Assembly: GCF_000350225.1 (NCBI RefSeq)
Contig: NC_020795.1
Location: 116,087 to 180,086 of the forward strand
From: Chondrus crispus
Lineage: Eukaryota; Rhodophyta; Florideophyceae; Gigartinales; Gigartinaceae
Reading direction: 5' to 3'
DNA length: 64,000 nt
Of this stretch, positions 53,494 to 62,574 are shown piece by piece. Positions within the stretch are counted from its first letter, which is position 1; every line of letters starts with the position of its first letter. Below the pieces are notes generated by a model. It saw nothing but the letters and a program-made list of their open reading frames with translations, made no database searches and had not been told where the DNA came from. The position numbers and the translations under genes are program-made.

Positions 53494-56139
53494 ATGTTTA
53501 ATCTTTTACCACAACAAAAATATAACAAATTTCAATTATTAATTAATCAGATAAATCACTTTCACAAGATCATTAGTGTTTATTCTGACCATGATTTAAA
53601 ATTGCAGACTCAAAAAATGCAAAAATTGCTAATGCAAGGTTTCACTTTAGATGAAATTTTACCTGAAGCTTTTGGAACAGCTAAAGAAGCTATAAAACGA
53701 GCTCTAGGAATAGAATTATTTAATGTTCAAATTTTAGGAGGTATTGTTTTACATAAAGGTAAAATTGCTGAAATGAAGACAGGTGAAGGGAAGACATTAG
53801 TTGCTATTCTTCCATCATATTTAAATACTTTAAATGGCAAAGGTGTTAGTATAATAACAGTAAATGACTATTTGGCCAAAAGAGATGCTGAATTAGTACG
53901 TAAAGTTTTCCAATATATTAATATTGATGTTGGCCTAATACAACAGTCAATGAATATAGAAGAAAGAAAAATGCAATACCGCTGTAATATTACATATATT
54001 ACTAATAATGAATTAGGTTTTGATTATTTAAGGGATAATATGGCAATTAATCAATCGGATCTTGTTCAAAAAGAATTTCATTTTGCTATTGTTGATGAAG
54101 TTGACTCTATTTTAATAGATGAAGCGAGAACACCACTAATTATCTCAGGACCTTCTGAAGAAAAAACAAATAAATACTATATTAGTCAGGAAATAGTAAC
54201 AAAAATAACAAAAAATATACACTATGATGTTGACGAAAAAACAAGAAATGTAATTTTAACTGAAGATGGTATTAAAGTCTGTGAACAACTACTAAAGACT
54301 AGAAATTTGTACGATATTAATAACCCATGGATTCAATATATTTTAAGCGCACTAAAAGCTAAGGAATTATTCTATAAAAATATACATTATATAATAAAAA
54401 ATGAAGAGATCGTTATAGTTGATGAATTTACAGGCAGAATCATGGAAGGACGCAGATGGAGTGATGGCTTACACCAAGCAATTGAAGCTAAAGAAAATAA
54501 AAAAATTCAACCTGAAAATTTAACTTTAGCATCTATTACTTACCAAAACTTATTTTTACTGTATAAAAAATTATCTGGAATGACCGGAACAGCAAAAACT
54601 GAAGAAACTGAACTTGATAGAATATATCAATTAGAAGTTGAAGAAATACCTACTAATAAAATATGTCTCAGACAAGATTTTCCTGACTTTGTTTATAAAA
54701 ATGAATACAGTAAATGGAAAGCAATTGCTAATGAATGCCTTGATATGTATAAGATAGGAAGACCTGTTTTAATTGGAACAACAAATGTAGAAAAATCAGA
54801 ATTTTTAGCTGGAATTCTTAATGAATTAAAGATACCATTTAATTTACTAAATGCAAAACCAGAGAACATTGCTAGAGAAGCAGAGATTATAACACAAGCA
54901 GGTAGAAAAGGAACTATTACAATTTCTACAAATATGGCTGGAAGAGGAACCGATATAATTCTTGGAGGTAATCCTCATGCTATGACGAAAATAATTATAA
55001 TTAATTACATGAAAAAGGTATTAAAAATATCATCGCTATTATGCAGCAACTCTGCATCTACAAATAAAAAGATAAACTTATTGTTACAAGAACTTAATTA
55101 TAAATTTATTAAAACAATTACAAGTTTAGAAACTATTGAACAATATATTGAAGATGAGATCAATTCAATTAATTTAAAGAATAATGATATGTATACGAAT
55201 ATTCAAAAAGTTTACTTACAAATTTTACATGAATATAAACATATATGCTCAAAAGAAAAAACAGAGATTTTGAAACTAGGTGGTTTACACGTTATTGGTA
55301 CAGAAAGACATGAATCAAGACGAATAGATTATCAATTAAAAGGACGTGCAGGAAGACAAGGTGATCCAGGATCTTCACGCTTTTTTCTTAGTTTAGAAGA
55401 TAATTTATTAAGAATTTTTGGTGGAGATAAAATATCTAAATTAATGAAAGTTTTAAGTATAGATAATGATACACCTATTGAGTCCACTATTCTAACAAAA
55501 AGTTTAGATTCAGCACAAAAAAAAATTGAATCATATTTTTATGATATTAGAAAACAACTGTTTGAGTACGATGAAGTTATCAACAATCAAAGACAAGCGA
55601 TCTATTCAGAGCGTAAACGTATATTACAATCTAATTTTACAAGGGATTGTATTATCGAATACGGAGAAAGTACAATTGATGAAATATTGACAACATATAA
55701 TCAACAAGCAAATTATAAAAAAGCCATTATATCTAAAATTACCCACTTATTAAATCTAGCAGAAAATATAGAAATAGATACAATAATCAATAAATATAAT
55801 AAGGAACAAATAGCATGCTTTTTATATGAACAGTTAAGAATTACTTATGATCTACGAGAAAGTTACTTAGAACAATTAAGACCTGGCCTTATGAGACAAT
55901 TAGAGAAATACTATTTACTGCAGCAAATAGATAAAGCATGGCAAAAACATTTAGAGAAAATGACTCTTTTAAAAGAATCAATTGGCTGGAGAAGTTATGG
56001 TCAACAAGATCCATTGGTTGAATATAAGAACGAAGGTTTTCAATTATTTATTACGATGGTAACTTATATTAGACAAACAGTTGTTTATTTAACTATGCGT
56101 TCAAGGCTAATTATAAATACAGTAAACCAAGACAGATAA
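53494..56139 (+). CDS. secA: Protein translocase ATPase SecA
   Basis: Motor that pushes proteins through SecYE into or across the thylakoid, 881 residues. Nucleotide-binding domain 1 has MKTGEGKT (about 95) and DEVDSILIDEAR. The pre-protein crosslinking region and NBD2 follow with ISTNMAGRGTDIILGGNPH, then RIDYQLKGRAGRQGDPGSSR and the helical scaffold and wing ending SIGWRSYGQQDPLVEYKNEG. The C-terminal Zn-binding tail of bacterial SecA is absent, as in other plastid SecA. Plastid-encoded in red algae. Confidence 0.98.
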   Translation: MFNLLPQQKYNKFQLLINQINHFHKIISVYSDHDLKLQTQKMQKLLMQGFTLDEILPEAFGTAKEAIKRALGIELFNVQILGGIVLHKGKIAEMKTGEGKTLVAILPSYLNTLNGKGVSIITVNDYLAKRDAELVRKVFQYINIDVGLIQQSMNIEERKMQYRCNITYITNNELGFDYLRDNMAINQSDLVQKEFHFAIVDEVDSILIDEARTPLIISGPSEEKTNKYYISQEIVTKITKNIHYDVDEKTRNVILTEDGIKVCEQLLKTRNLYDINNPWIQYILSALKAKELFYKNIHYIIKNEEIVIVDEFTGRIMEGRRWSDGLHQAIEAKENKKIQPENLTLASITYQNLFLLYKKLSGMTGTAKTEETELDRIYQLEVEEIPTNKICLRQDFPDFVYKNEYSKWKAIANECLDMYKIGRPVLIGTTNVEKSEFLAGILNELKIPFNLLNAKPENIAREAEIITQAGRKGTITISTNMAGRGTDIILGGNPHAMTKIIIINYMKKVLKISSLLCSNSASTNKKINLLLQELNYKFIKTITSLETIEQYIEDEINSINLKNNDMYTNIQKVYLQILHEYKHICSKEKTEILKLGGLHVIGTERHESRRIDYQLKGRAGRQGDPGSSRFFLSLEDNLLRIFGGDKISKLMKVLSIDNDTPIESTILTKSLDSAQKKIESYFYDIRKQLFEYDEVINNQRQAIYSERKRILQSNFTRDCIIEYGESTIDEILTTYNQQANYKKAIISKITHLLNLAENIEIDTIINKYNKEQIACFLYEQLRITYDLRESYLEQLRPGLMRQLEKYYLLQQIDKAWQKHLEKMTLLKESIGWRSYGQQDPLVEYKNEGFQLFITMVTYIRQTVVYLTMRSRLIINTVNQDR

Positions 56140-56234
56140 TTAATATATTCATGATAAAAGTAAAAATAAAAGGTTGACATAAACATTAAAATTAGATAAT
56201 CTTAGTATGGTATAAATTACTTACAATAATAAAT

Positions 56235-56307
56235 GCCCCCATCGTCTAGAGGCCTAGGACATCTCCCTTTCACGGAGGTAACGGGGATTCGAATTCCCCT
56301 GGGGGTA
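56235..56307 (+). tRNA. trnE-UUC: tRNA-Glu (UUC)
   Basis: 73-base cloverleaf: acceptor GCCCCCA/TGGGGGT (G-U at the first pair), anticodon stem CTCC/GGAG around CTTTCAC (anticodon TTC), T arm GGGGATTCGAATTCCCC. Besides translation, charged plastid tRNA-Glu starts tetrapyrrole synthesis. Confidence 0.95.
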
Positions 56308-56333
56308 TAATAAAATATAACAATAGTAACAAA

Positions 56334-57125
56334 TTAATTATCTATTGCTGCTTTAAATGTTTCACATGCTTCACTTAAAGATTGAATAGCTTCTATGTCA
56401 GATTTATTTAGCATAGTACTCATAAAAGCACTACCTACAACTAAGCCATCTACATGCCATTTAGCTATTGTCGATACTTGTTGAGGACTAGATATACCAA
56501 AACCTAGTATAATTACCTTATTCGATTTAGCTTTAATTTTTTGCGCTAATTTATCTATATTAATGCTTATTTTATTACGCATACCTGTCACTCCATAACT
56601 ACTGACTAAATAGATACAACCAGGAGATTTAGATAGAATAGAAGCCATTCTAATTTCTGAACTTGTAGGGGCAATAAATAAAATCAACTCAATATTAAAT
56701 TGAGTACATAATTTAAGGATATAATCAACCTCTTCCAAAGGTAAATCTGGTATAATCAAACCACGAGCACCACTAAAAGAAATATCCTGAATAAATTTCT
56801 TCATACCTCGTGCAAGTACAGGATTATAATAGGTGAATATAATTACTGGAGCATTTATATTAGGACTTACTTTCTTCAACATGCACAAAATTTTATCCAA
56901 ACAAACACCTTGTTCTAAAGCTTTACGAGATGACTCTTGAATAACAGGACCATCTGCAAGTGCATCTGAATAAGGTATACCTAATTCAATAACGTCTGCA
57001 CCTTTTTCATCTAAGGCATACAAAGCTTTAACTGTTACTTGTAAATTTGGATAACCTGCTGTAATAAAAGGAATTAAAGAACATTTAGAATTTTTTTTAG
57101 TTAATGTTTCAGATATCAAAGTCAT
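56334..57125 (-). CDS. trpA: Tryptophan synthase alpha subunit
   Basis: Cleaves indole-3-glycerol phosphate to indole and glyceraldehyde 3-phosphate in tryptophan synthesis, 263 residues. The TIM-barrel motifs are intact: the catalytic Glu in ADVIELGIPYSDALADGPVI with the Asp that follows, then PVIIFTYYNP, GLIIPDLPLEE, SSYGVTGMR, and the phosphate site VVGSAFM. The beta subunit gene trpB is not seen. Plastid trpA is a red algal relic; plants have it in the nucleus. Confidence 0.96.
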   Translation of the reverse strand: MTLISETLTKKNSKCSLIPFITAGYPNLQVTVKALYALDEKGADVIELGIPYSDALADGPVIQESSRKALEQGVCLDKILCMLKKVSPNINAPVIIFTYYNPVLARGMKKFIQDISFSGARGLIIPDLPLEEVDYILKLCTQFNIELILFIAPTSSEIRMASILSKSPGCIYLVSSYGVTGMRNKISINIDKLAQKIKAKSNKVIILGFGISSPQQVSTIAKWHVDGLVVGSAFMSTMLNKSDIEAIQSLSEACETFKAAIDN

Positions 57126-57216
57126 ATTTACCTACAAATATATATAAGAAAACTAACTATTAAATAACAAATAAAGAATATATAAACGACGCTTAATTAT
57201 GTACTTACATAAAAAA

Positions 57217-57288
57217 TGGGTCGCCCGGGACTCGAACCCGGAACTAATCGGTTAAAAGCCGAGTACTCTACCATTGAGTTAGCGACCC
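57217..57288 (-). tRNA. trnK-UUU: tRNA-Lys (UUU), no intron
   Basis: 72-base cloverleaf on the - strand: acceptor GGGTCGC/GCGACCC, anticodon loop CTTTTAA (anticodon TTT), T arm CCGGGTTCGAGTCCCGG. It has no intron and no matK, unlike land plant trnK. It lies between trpA (-) and tilS (+). Confidence 0.95.
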
Positions 57289-57406
57289 TTGTAGCAAACC
57301 TTAAACTATAAATAACATAGTAAGAATATAATAGCAAGTATTATAAAATAAAATACAAATCAAGAGTTCGACCTTTTTATCTTTATATTTTTTGCTATTA
57401 CAAAAA

Positions 57407-58375
57407 ATGGACACATACTTACATTACAATTTTTACAGTTATATAAACAAAATTTTAGATTTCAGCCGATCATCATCAATGCTTATAGCTGTTTCCGGCG
57501 GACAAGATTCTCTATGCTTAATTAAATTAATACAAGATATTGTAAATAAACATAAGCTAACAGTAAATATTGGCTATATTTATGTAGATCATCAATGGAA
57601 AAAAGATAGTAAACAACAAATTAAACACCTAATTAATTTACTGAAGATAAAACAAGCAGCTCTATCTATATATCAAATTAAAGAAATTCCTAATTCTGAA
57701 TTAGCAGCAAGAAATATTAGATATAAGATAATAATACAACATGCAATAAAATATAATTATTCAATAATTATGACCGGGCATACAAATACAGACCAAATTG
57801 AGACTTTTTTATTACAATTAATTCGTGGTAATGGTATTGATGCAGTAACTAGCTTAAATAAACATCGAATATTAAACAATCATCTACAAATAATAAGACC
57901 TCTTATTAATTTCAGCCGATCAGATATTACATGGTTTTGTCGTAAATTTACACTGCCTATTTGGTCAGATATAAGTAATTATGAATATAATATCAATCGT
58001 AATCGATTAAGAAATGAGCTACTACCATATCTGAACAAATATTTTATTTTTAATGTAGAAAAACAAATCAATTACTTTCTAAATATATCTGATATAGAGA
58101 ATGAATATATTAAACAAAATGCTATTAAATTATATTTAAAAAGTCGTCATAAAACTAACCTAGCATTAAATTACTGGATCATAAAACAACAACATAAAGC
58201 ACTACAAGTAAGAGTTTTGCAAATCTTTGTATACCATAATTTTAATAAGACATTAACTAAAAATATTTTAAATAAGCTACTTAATCTAATTCAAAATAAT
58301 AAGAATAATGTACATATACTAAAATGGAAAAATTTAAACTTCAAAATAAATATTAATTGGCTATATTTTTATTAA
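57407..58375 (+). CDS. tilS: tRNA(Ile)-lysidine synthase (Ycf62)
   Basis: ATP-dependent enzyme that converts the wobble C of CAU-anticodon tRNA-Ile to lysidine, so it reads AUA, 322 residues. The PP-loop is AVSGGQDSLCLIK near the N-terminus, with YVDHQWKKDSKQQ, TGHTNTDQIETFLLQLIRGN and NRNRLRNELLPYL downstream. ATG 57407 is chosen; a TTG lies five codons upstream. The C-terminal domain is divergent and Asn/Lys-rich. Its presence implies that one CAU tRNA of this plastid is an Ile tRNA. Confidence 0.93.
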   Translation: MDTYLHYNFYSYINKILDFSRSSSMLIAVSGGQDSLCLIKLIQDIVNKHKLTVNIGYIYVDHQWKKDSKQQIKHLINLLKIKQAALSIYQIKEIPNSELAARNIRYKIIIQHAIKYNYSIIMTGHTNTDQIETFLLQLIRGNGIDAVTSLNKHRILNNHLQIIRPLINFSRSDITWFCRKFTLPIWSDISNYEYNINRNRLRNELLPYLNKYFIFNVEKQINYFLNISDIENEYIKQNAIKLYLKSRHKTNLALNYWIIKQQHKALQVRVLQIFVYHNFNKTLTKNILNKLLNLIQNNKNNVHILKWKNLNFKININWLYFY

Positions 58376-58684
58376 TATTGAATATATAAGGAAAGTTTAA
58401 TTGGGAATTGTAATTATTATTAGATTTAATTTAAATAGAATATCAACAATATCTATTGCTATGTTTAATATAAAATCTGTTATAATAAACAAGCATTAAA
58501 AAATTAAATTTGTTACCATTTTAGTATTTATAAATTCTTAAAATGATATTCACAATTAAGTAAGTAACATTAGATTATCTAAATTCTGATTCATTATATA
58601 GCAAATTGGATATTTTTTGACAAATTTTCTATTTATTACTCAAATTATAAATCAATAAATACTAGCATAAAAATAAAGATAACT
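58376..58684 (+). other. Gene-free spacer between tilS and the glutaredoxin gene
   Basis: 309 AT-rich bases with no coding sequence or RNA gene that I can support. A TTGACA (58617-58622) lies about 60 bases before the glutaredoxin ATG, but the nearest -10-like TTATAA is 22 bases away, so a promoter is only possible. Confidence 0.45.
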
Positions 58685-59008
58685 ATGAATAATCACGTAT
58701 ATAGCTATATTGATAAATTAATTAGAGAACATAAAATAATAGTATTTATGAAAGGAGAAAAGTTAATGCCAATGTGCAGCTTTTCAAATACAGTAGTAGA
58801 AATTTTAAATAGTTTTCATATTGATTATCACATCATCAATGTGCTGAAGAATGATAAGATACGAAAAGATATTAAATTGTATTCACAATGGCCAACTATT
58901 CCCCAAGTTTATATTAATGGTGAATTTATTGGTGGGGCAGATATTATTTTGGATTTATATCAAAAATTACAATTACAAGAAATATTAGAAAAATCTATTA
59001 ATTCTTAA
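58685..59008 (+). CDS. grx: Monothiol glutaredoxin (Grx4/GrxS14 type)
   Basis: 107-residue monothiol glutaredoxin, a family that binds and passes 2Fe-2S clusters with glutathione. Pattern: IIVFMKGEKLMPMCSFSNTV with the active Cys 31, then WPTIPQVYINGEFIGGADII with the cis-Pro and glutathione site. The usual C-G-F-S is C-S-F-S here, a Gly to Ser change next to the active Cys. Plastid grx genes are kept in red algae. It may work with SufBC and the IscA-like carrier in this window. Confidence 0.9.
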   Translation: MNNHVYSYIDKLIREHKIIVFMKGEKLMPMCSFSNTVVEILNSFHIDYHIINVLKNDKIRKDIKLYSQWPTIPQVYINGEFIGGADIILDLYQKLQLQEILEKSINS

Positions 59009-59070
59009 ATTACATTTTAATCGTTCAAAATAATACTATAATATAGTTAATAAATTAAATAAGGAATATT

Positions 59071-59175
59071 ATGATTAATTGGCAAGTAATAGGTCAACTT
59101 ATATCACTTGGTATAATTGTATTAGTAGGACCTGCAGTTATAGTTTTACTTTCTTTTAAAAAAGGAAATTTATAG
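59071..59175 (+). CDS. psb30: Photosystem II protein Psb30 (Ycf12)
   Basis: 34-residue single-helix photosystem II subunit. The N-terminus is [18 protein letters not shown], and the end [16 protein letters not shown] is typical of Ycf12 (G-P-x-V-I-x-L-L-x-x-x-x-G-N-L). AAGGAAT lies before the ATG. Too short for most gene finders. Confidence 0.93.
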   Translation: MINWQVIGQLISLGIIVLVGPAVIVLLSFKKGNL

Positions 59176-59239
59176 ATAATTATATTAATACAATCATTAT
59201 GCAGACTATATAAATTTATGCTTGTCTGCATTAATTGTA

Positions 59240-59590
59240 CTAGCTAATTTTTTGCAATAATATTTCAGCTTCTATTACTTGACTATCTCCAACGAACTCA
59301 TTATCTGGTGTTAAGAAAAGCATACAATGACACTCTTTTCGTTCTCTCATTGGTACACATGGACAATTCCAGTAAGCATTTAACACTTCTACTGATTTAT
59401 CTTCATAATGACGACAAGGGCATAATGGAGAACCATATTCATCTTTATGCTTTGCCAATCCTTCAATTACTGCAGCAGTTACAGCTACGTCTGAACAAAA
59501 AAATGTACCTGTTCTTTTTGCATAAACTTCTGAAAACTTACGCATAGCTTCTAAATTATCAGATACCAATTTCAAAGAAGTATCAATCAT
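59240..59590 (-). CDS. ftrB: Ferredoxin-thioredoxin reductase catalytic subunit
   Basis: Beta subunit of ferredoxin-thioredoxin reductase, 116 residues. It has a 4Fe-4S cluster and a redox disulfide that reduces thioredoxins with electrons from ferredoxin. The Cys set is complete: TFFCSDVAV, SPLCPCRHYEDK, YWNCPCVPMRERKECHCMLF. Thioredoxin trxA is also in this window (27.6 kb). Plastid-encoded in red algae, nuclear in plants. Confidence 0.96.
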   Translation of the reverse strand: MIDTSLKLVSDNLEAMRKFSEVYAKRTGTFFCSDVAVTAAVIEGLAKHKDEYGSPLCPCRHYEDKSVEVLNAYWNCPCVPMRERKECHCMLFLTPDNEFVGDSQVIEAEILLQKIS

Positions 59591-59793
59591 TAATTATATC
59601 CTCTATTACATATTGATATTATATACTATAATTAATCAATTATATTTACATACATCATATTATTAAGACAGAATAAACAGAAAATATTAAATTTTAATAT
59701 CTTTAATAAGTTTAATGCAAAATAAGATTTATAATTGTATTATACATATTCATATCTATAATATAAATCATTAGCTCTTAAAGATACAAACAT

Positions 59794-59904
59794 ATGACAG
59801 CATCCTACTTACCATCTATATTAGTACCTTTAGCAGGTATTGTATTTCCTGGCCTAAGTATGGCACTAATATTTTTATATATTGAAGTAGAAAATATCAG
59901 TTAA
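59794..59904 (+). CDS. psaI: Photosystem I subunit VIII
   Basis: 36-residue one-helix subunit. [20 protein letters not shown] and [13 protein letters not shown] match PsaI closely. It helps bind PsaL. A strong terminator hairpin follows at once. Confidence 0.95.
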   Translation: MTASYLPSILVPLAGIVFPGLSMALIFLYIEVENIS

Positions 59905-59923
59905 AATAATAAATTATAACAAG

Positions 59924-59966
59924 AAAAAATCAGTCACTTTATCATTAGAAGTGGCTGATTTTTTTT
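59924..59966. terminator. Strong terminator after psaI
   Basis: A 16-pair stem (one G-T) formed by 59924-59939 and 59949-59964, loop of nine bases, followed by a T run on the + strand. Read on the - strand the A run at 59924-59929 gives a T run as well, so it can end both psaI (+) and the psbE-F-L-J transcript (-). Confidence 0.8.
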
Positions 59967-60032
59967 ATCATATAATCAGAAAATATATAGCTATTAATAA
60001 AAGCAATAGTACGTTATATCATTATACATAAA

Positions 60033-60152
60033 TTATAAAGATGAACCTATTCCTGAATAAGAGCCATAAATAAAAATTCCTAGAACTGTTATAGCAGCTA
60101 TACCACCTACAGTAGCAACTAGCCATAAAGGAACTCTACCTGTACCTGTCAT
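60033..60152 (-). CDS. psbJ: Photosystem II protein J
   Basis: 39-residue one-helix subunit: [20 protein letters not shown] and a helix ending [15 protein letters not shown], typical of PsbJ. Last gene of the psbE-psbF-psbL-psbJ operon, which has the ancestral order. Confidence 0.97.
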   Translation of the reverse strand: MTGTGRVPLWLVATVGGIAAITVLGIFIYGSYSGIGSSL

Positions 60153-60245
60153 TTTTTAATATCTCCAATCGTAAGATGTAAACAATGAAACTAATCATCA
60201 TATAAGAAACTATTACTTTATATATTATAAAAAATAATAATATAG

Positions 60246-60362
60246 TTAATTAAAAAAGTAACTTGAAAACAAAACAGCAAGAACAAAAATCAATAATAAG
60301 CCCCAGAATAAAGATGTACGATTTAATTCTACAGGTTCTTTATTAGGATTAGGACCACTCAT
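60246..60362 (-). CDS. psbL: Photosystem II protein L
   Basis: 38-residue one-helix subunit: [20 protein letters not shown] and the C-terminal [13 protein letters not shown]. Near-invariant sequence. Third gene of psbE-F-L-J; it starts with a genomic ATG, so no RNA editing is needed. Confidence 0.98.
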   Translation of the reverse strand: MSGPNPNKEPVELNRTSLFWGLLLIFVLAVLFSSYFFN

Positions 60363-60371
60363 GGAAATCTC

Positions 60372-60506
60372 CTATCTTTGAATAAATTGCATAGATGTAA
60401 TAGCACCCAAAAAAAATATTGTTGGTATAGCTAATCCATGGATAGCTAACCATCTAAATGTAAAAATGGGATATGATATTGGCTGATTAGAATTTCTTCC
60501 ACTCAT
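60372..60506 (-). CDS. psbF: Cytochrome b559 beta subunit
   Basis: 44-residue heme-binding subunit: [20 protein letters not shown] carries the heme His ([11 protein letters not shown]), and it ends [11 protein letters not shown]. With PsbE it binds one heme between two helices in photosystem II. It lies nine bases before psbL. Confidence 0.98.
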   Translation of the reverse strand: MSGRNSNQPISYPIFTFRWLAIHGLAIPTIFFLGAITSMQFIQR

Positions 60507-60520
60507 AATAAAACTCCTTA

Positions 60521-60775
60521 TTAAATTCCTTTAGTTAAATCTTCGAGCTCTTGCTTTGCACTAAAACGATCATTAACTAATGGAACTTGTTGACGATCTT
60601 GTGTAAAATACTCATTAGGCCTTGGTGTTCCAAATATATCATAAGCTAACCCTGTACTTACAAACAGCCACCCTGCTACAAAAAGTGCAGGTATAGTAAT
60701 ACTATGAATAACCCAATATCTTATACTCGTAATGATATCAGAAAAAGGACGTTCACCTGTTGATCCCCCTGACAT
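60521..60775 (-). CDS. psbE: Cytochrome b559 alpha subunit
   Basis: 84-residue heme-binding subunit: [20 protein letters not shown] with the heme His in [11 protein letters not shown], one membrane helix, and a lumenal tail ([20 protein letters not shown]). First gene of psbE-F-L-J. AGGAGGT-like sequence lies just before the ATG. Confidence 0.98.
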   Translation of the reverse strand: MSGGSTGERPFSDIITSIRYWVIHSITIPALFVAGWLFVSTGLAYDIFGTPRPNEYFTQDRQQVPLVNDRFSAKQELEDLTKGI

Positions 60776-61526
60776 AATAATTACCTCCTAATAAAAAATA
60801 CAGAAATAATGTATATACATTCATACATTAGCATAAATAAAGTAAAGACTTTGAATTTACGTATGTGAATTACAAATTTATATTATATGACTTAATGTAA
60901 AATTTTCAGCATATAGATATATAATTAATGATATAAACTGTACCACATCTATAAAAATACTCTACACTCTTTCAATACATATATATTATACTCTTTATAA
61001 ACAAAAAAGATAAAAAATTATATCAGAAGAATAATAAATAAAAGAAAATATAAATAAAATACTAGTGTTATTACATTTAATTAACTTTTACTTGGTACAA
61101 TAATATAATAAAAACTAGATACTAGAACAATTGAAAATGTTTTAACAAAATATCAATTAAAAAAATTTTATTAAAGAATAGATATTCTATTTTCGATTTT
61201 AAGTAATTAATTTAATATATACATCTTATATTGTTCAAAATAGAAGTAATAAACTTAAATCTTAATCAACAAGGATTTTCTATTATAGAAATTTTGCAAT
61301 ATTTTTTAGCATAGATATTATTTTAGATTTCATATATTATTAAGCTTCAATAAGTTAGTAAATTATAGTAGATAAATTGATAATCTGAACAGAGGATTCA
61401 TAAGAATAGTAAAATTATTAATGCAATAATAGCAAATCTTCTAAAATTAATAACAACTTGAATAAAAATTCCATAATTTAGCTAAATTAAGAAAAGAAAT
61501 TATTGTTAATTTATATCAAGACCAAT
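60776..61526. other. Gene-poor region of about 750 bases between psbE and ycf63
   Basis: The longest stretch in the window without a gene. It is very AT-rich with many stops in all frames. I see no tRNA, no RNase P RNA signature (GAGGAAAGTCCGG-like), and no convincing repeat. The promoter of psbE must lie near 60780-60900. The rest may be the remains of a lost gene, but no family is recognisable. Confidence 0.5.
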
Positions 61527-62324
61527 CTAAAAAGCTTGAATTGAACTATCTAATCTATTGAACATTAAATATGAAAGAATGCAATCTATAATAAAAACTG
61601 CTAGTAAAGAAATAACAACCGATAGAGTCGTAGATTGGCCGACTCCTCTTGCACCGCCTTTAGTAATCAGCCCACAAGTACAACTAATTAACGATATGGT
61701 AAAACCAAATATTATCGTTTTCAATAATGATTTCACTACATCAATAATTGATAACGCTGTAGCAGAAGATGTGAAAAATATAACAGGACTAATACCATAT
61801 AAGGTAAAACAAATAAAAGCACTGCTTGCTAAACTAGTAAAAAATGATAGTAAAGTAAGTATAGGTAGCATGACAGAGCAAGAAACAATACGAGGAATAA
61901 CTAGATAAACAATAGGATTTGTATTTAATAGGTATAATGCATCAATTTGTTCAGTAACTGTCATAGTAGCTAATTCTGAAGTAAAGCATGATCCTACACG
62001 ACCAATAAGAATTACAGAAGTAAGTACCGGAGATAGTTCTCTAATAAAAGCTAATGTAAGAACAGCTCCTATAAGACGGACAGCATTAAGGTATAAAAAC
62101 TCTTTTGCAATTTGTAAAGTAAATACTAAACTTATAAAAAAAGCTGTTGTCAAGCTTATAAGTAATGAACCTGGTCCTACCATATTGATTTGTTCTACTA
62201 TACTATATAATTCTATTTGAAATATATTCAAATTTAAATTTTTATGGACAATAGAATTAATAGATTGAAAGCAAGACTTATAAAACCGATATAAATTTAA
62301 CTGCACAAATAAGTTTATCCTCAA
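61527..62324 (-). CDS. ycf63: Ycf63, MlaE-like lipid permease, TTG start
   Basis: 265-residue membrane protein of the MlaE/TGD1 permease family, part of a lipid ABC importer in the envelope. Core motifs: RELSPVLTSVILIGRVGSCF, TSELATMTVTEQIDALYLL, NPIVYLVIPRIVSCSVMLP, and the C-terminal TTLSVVISLLAVFIIDCILS. Its partner MCE protein ycf22 is at 42.6-43.3 kb. There is no usable ATG: TTG 62324 is two codons after an in-frame stop, and GTG 62306 is the alternative. The first ATG (62183) would cut into the conserved part. Confidence 0.9.
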   Translation of the reverse strand: MRINLFVQLNLYRFYKSCFQSINSIVHKNLNLNIFQIELYSIVEQINMVGPGSLLISLTTAFFISLVFTLQIAKEFLYLNAVRLIGAVLTLAFIRELSPVLTSVILIGRVGSCFTSELATMTVTEQIDALYLLNTNPIVYLVIPRIVSCSVMLPILTLLSFFTSLASSAFICFTLYGISPVIFFTSSATALSIIDVVKSLLKTIIFGFTISLISCTCGLITKGGARGVGQSTTLSVVISLLAVFIIDCILSYLMFNRLDSSIQAF

Positions 62325-62355
62325 AAATTAAGTAAATTATAAAACTATATAAATC

Positions 62356-62384
62356 TTGCCTATTTTACGTATATATATTATGAT
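62356..62384 (+). promoter_or_regulatory. Sigma70-type promoter before trnV
   Basis: TTGCCT (62356-62361), a 17-base spacer and TATGAT (62379-62384), ending seven bases before trnV-UAC. Spacing to the tRNA 5' end is ideal, so trnV and the closely following trnR-UCU are probably read from it. Confidence 0.5.
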
Positions 62385-62391
62385 ACTGGAA

Positions 62392-62463
62392 GGGTGGTTA
62401 GCTCAGTGGTAGAGCGCCTGCCTTACAAGCAGGTGGTCACTGGTTCAAATCCAGTACCGCCCA
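62392..62463 (+). tRNA. trnV-UAC: tRNA-Val (UAC), no intron
   Basis: 72-base cloverleaf: acceptor GGGTGGT/ACCGCCC, anticodon stem CCTGC/GCAGG around CTTACAA (anticodon TAC), T arm CACTGGTTCAAATCCAGT-type, discriminator A. No intron, unlike land plants. Confidence 0.95.
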
Positions 62464-62484
62464 CTTTCCTAAATCAAAGATATA

Positions 62485-62557
62485 GGGCTCATCGTCTAAG
62501 GGATTAGGACAGGGACCTTCTAAGTCTCTAATGTAGGTTCGAATCCTACTGAGCCTG
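62485..62557 (+). tRNA. trnR-UCU: tRNA-Arg (UCU)
   Basis: 73-base cloverleaf: acceptor GGGCTCA/TGAGCCT (G-U at the first pair), anticodon loop CTTCTAA (anticodon TCT), T arm GTAGGTTCGAATCCTAC, discriminator G. It lies 21 bases after trnV. Confidence 0.95.
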
Positions 62558-62574
62558 TTATAAACTTAATGCAA

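Noticed and set aside
56174-56216. TTGACA before trnE-UUC as a promoter
   Set aside because: The -35 box is perfect, but possible -10 boxes are at 15 bases (GATAAT) or 31 bases (TATAAA), so I could not place a convincing promoter.
60776-61526. RNase P RNA (rnpB) or a thiS-like gene in the gene-poor region
   Set aside because: No GAGGAAAGTCCGG-type P4 sequence was found on either strand, and the short frames there do not resemble ThiS.
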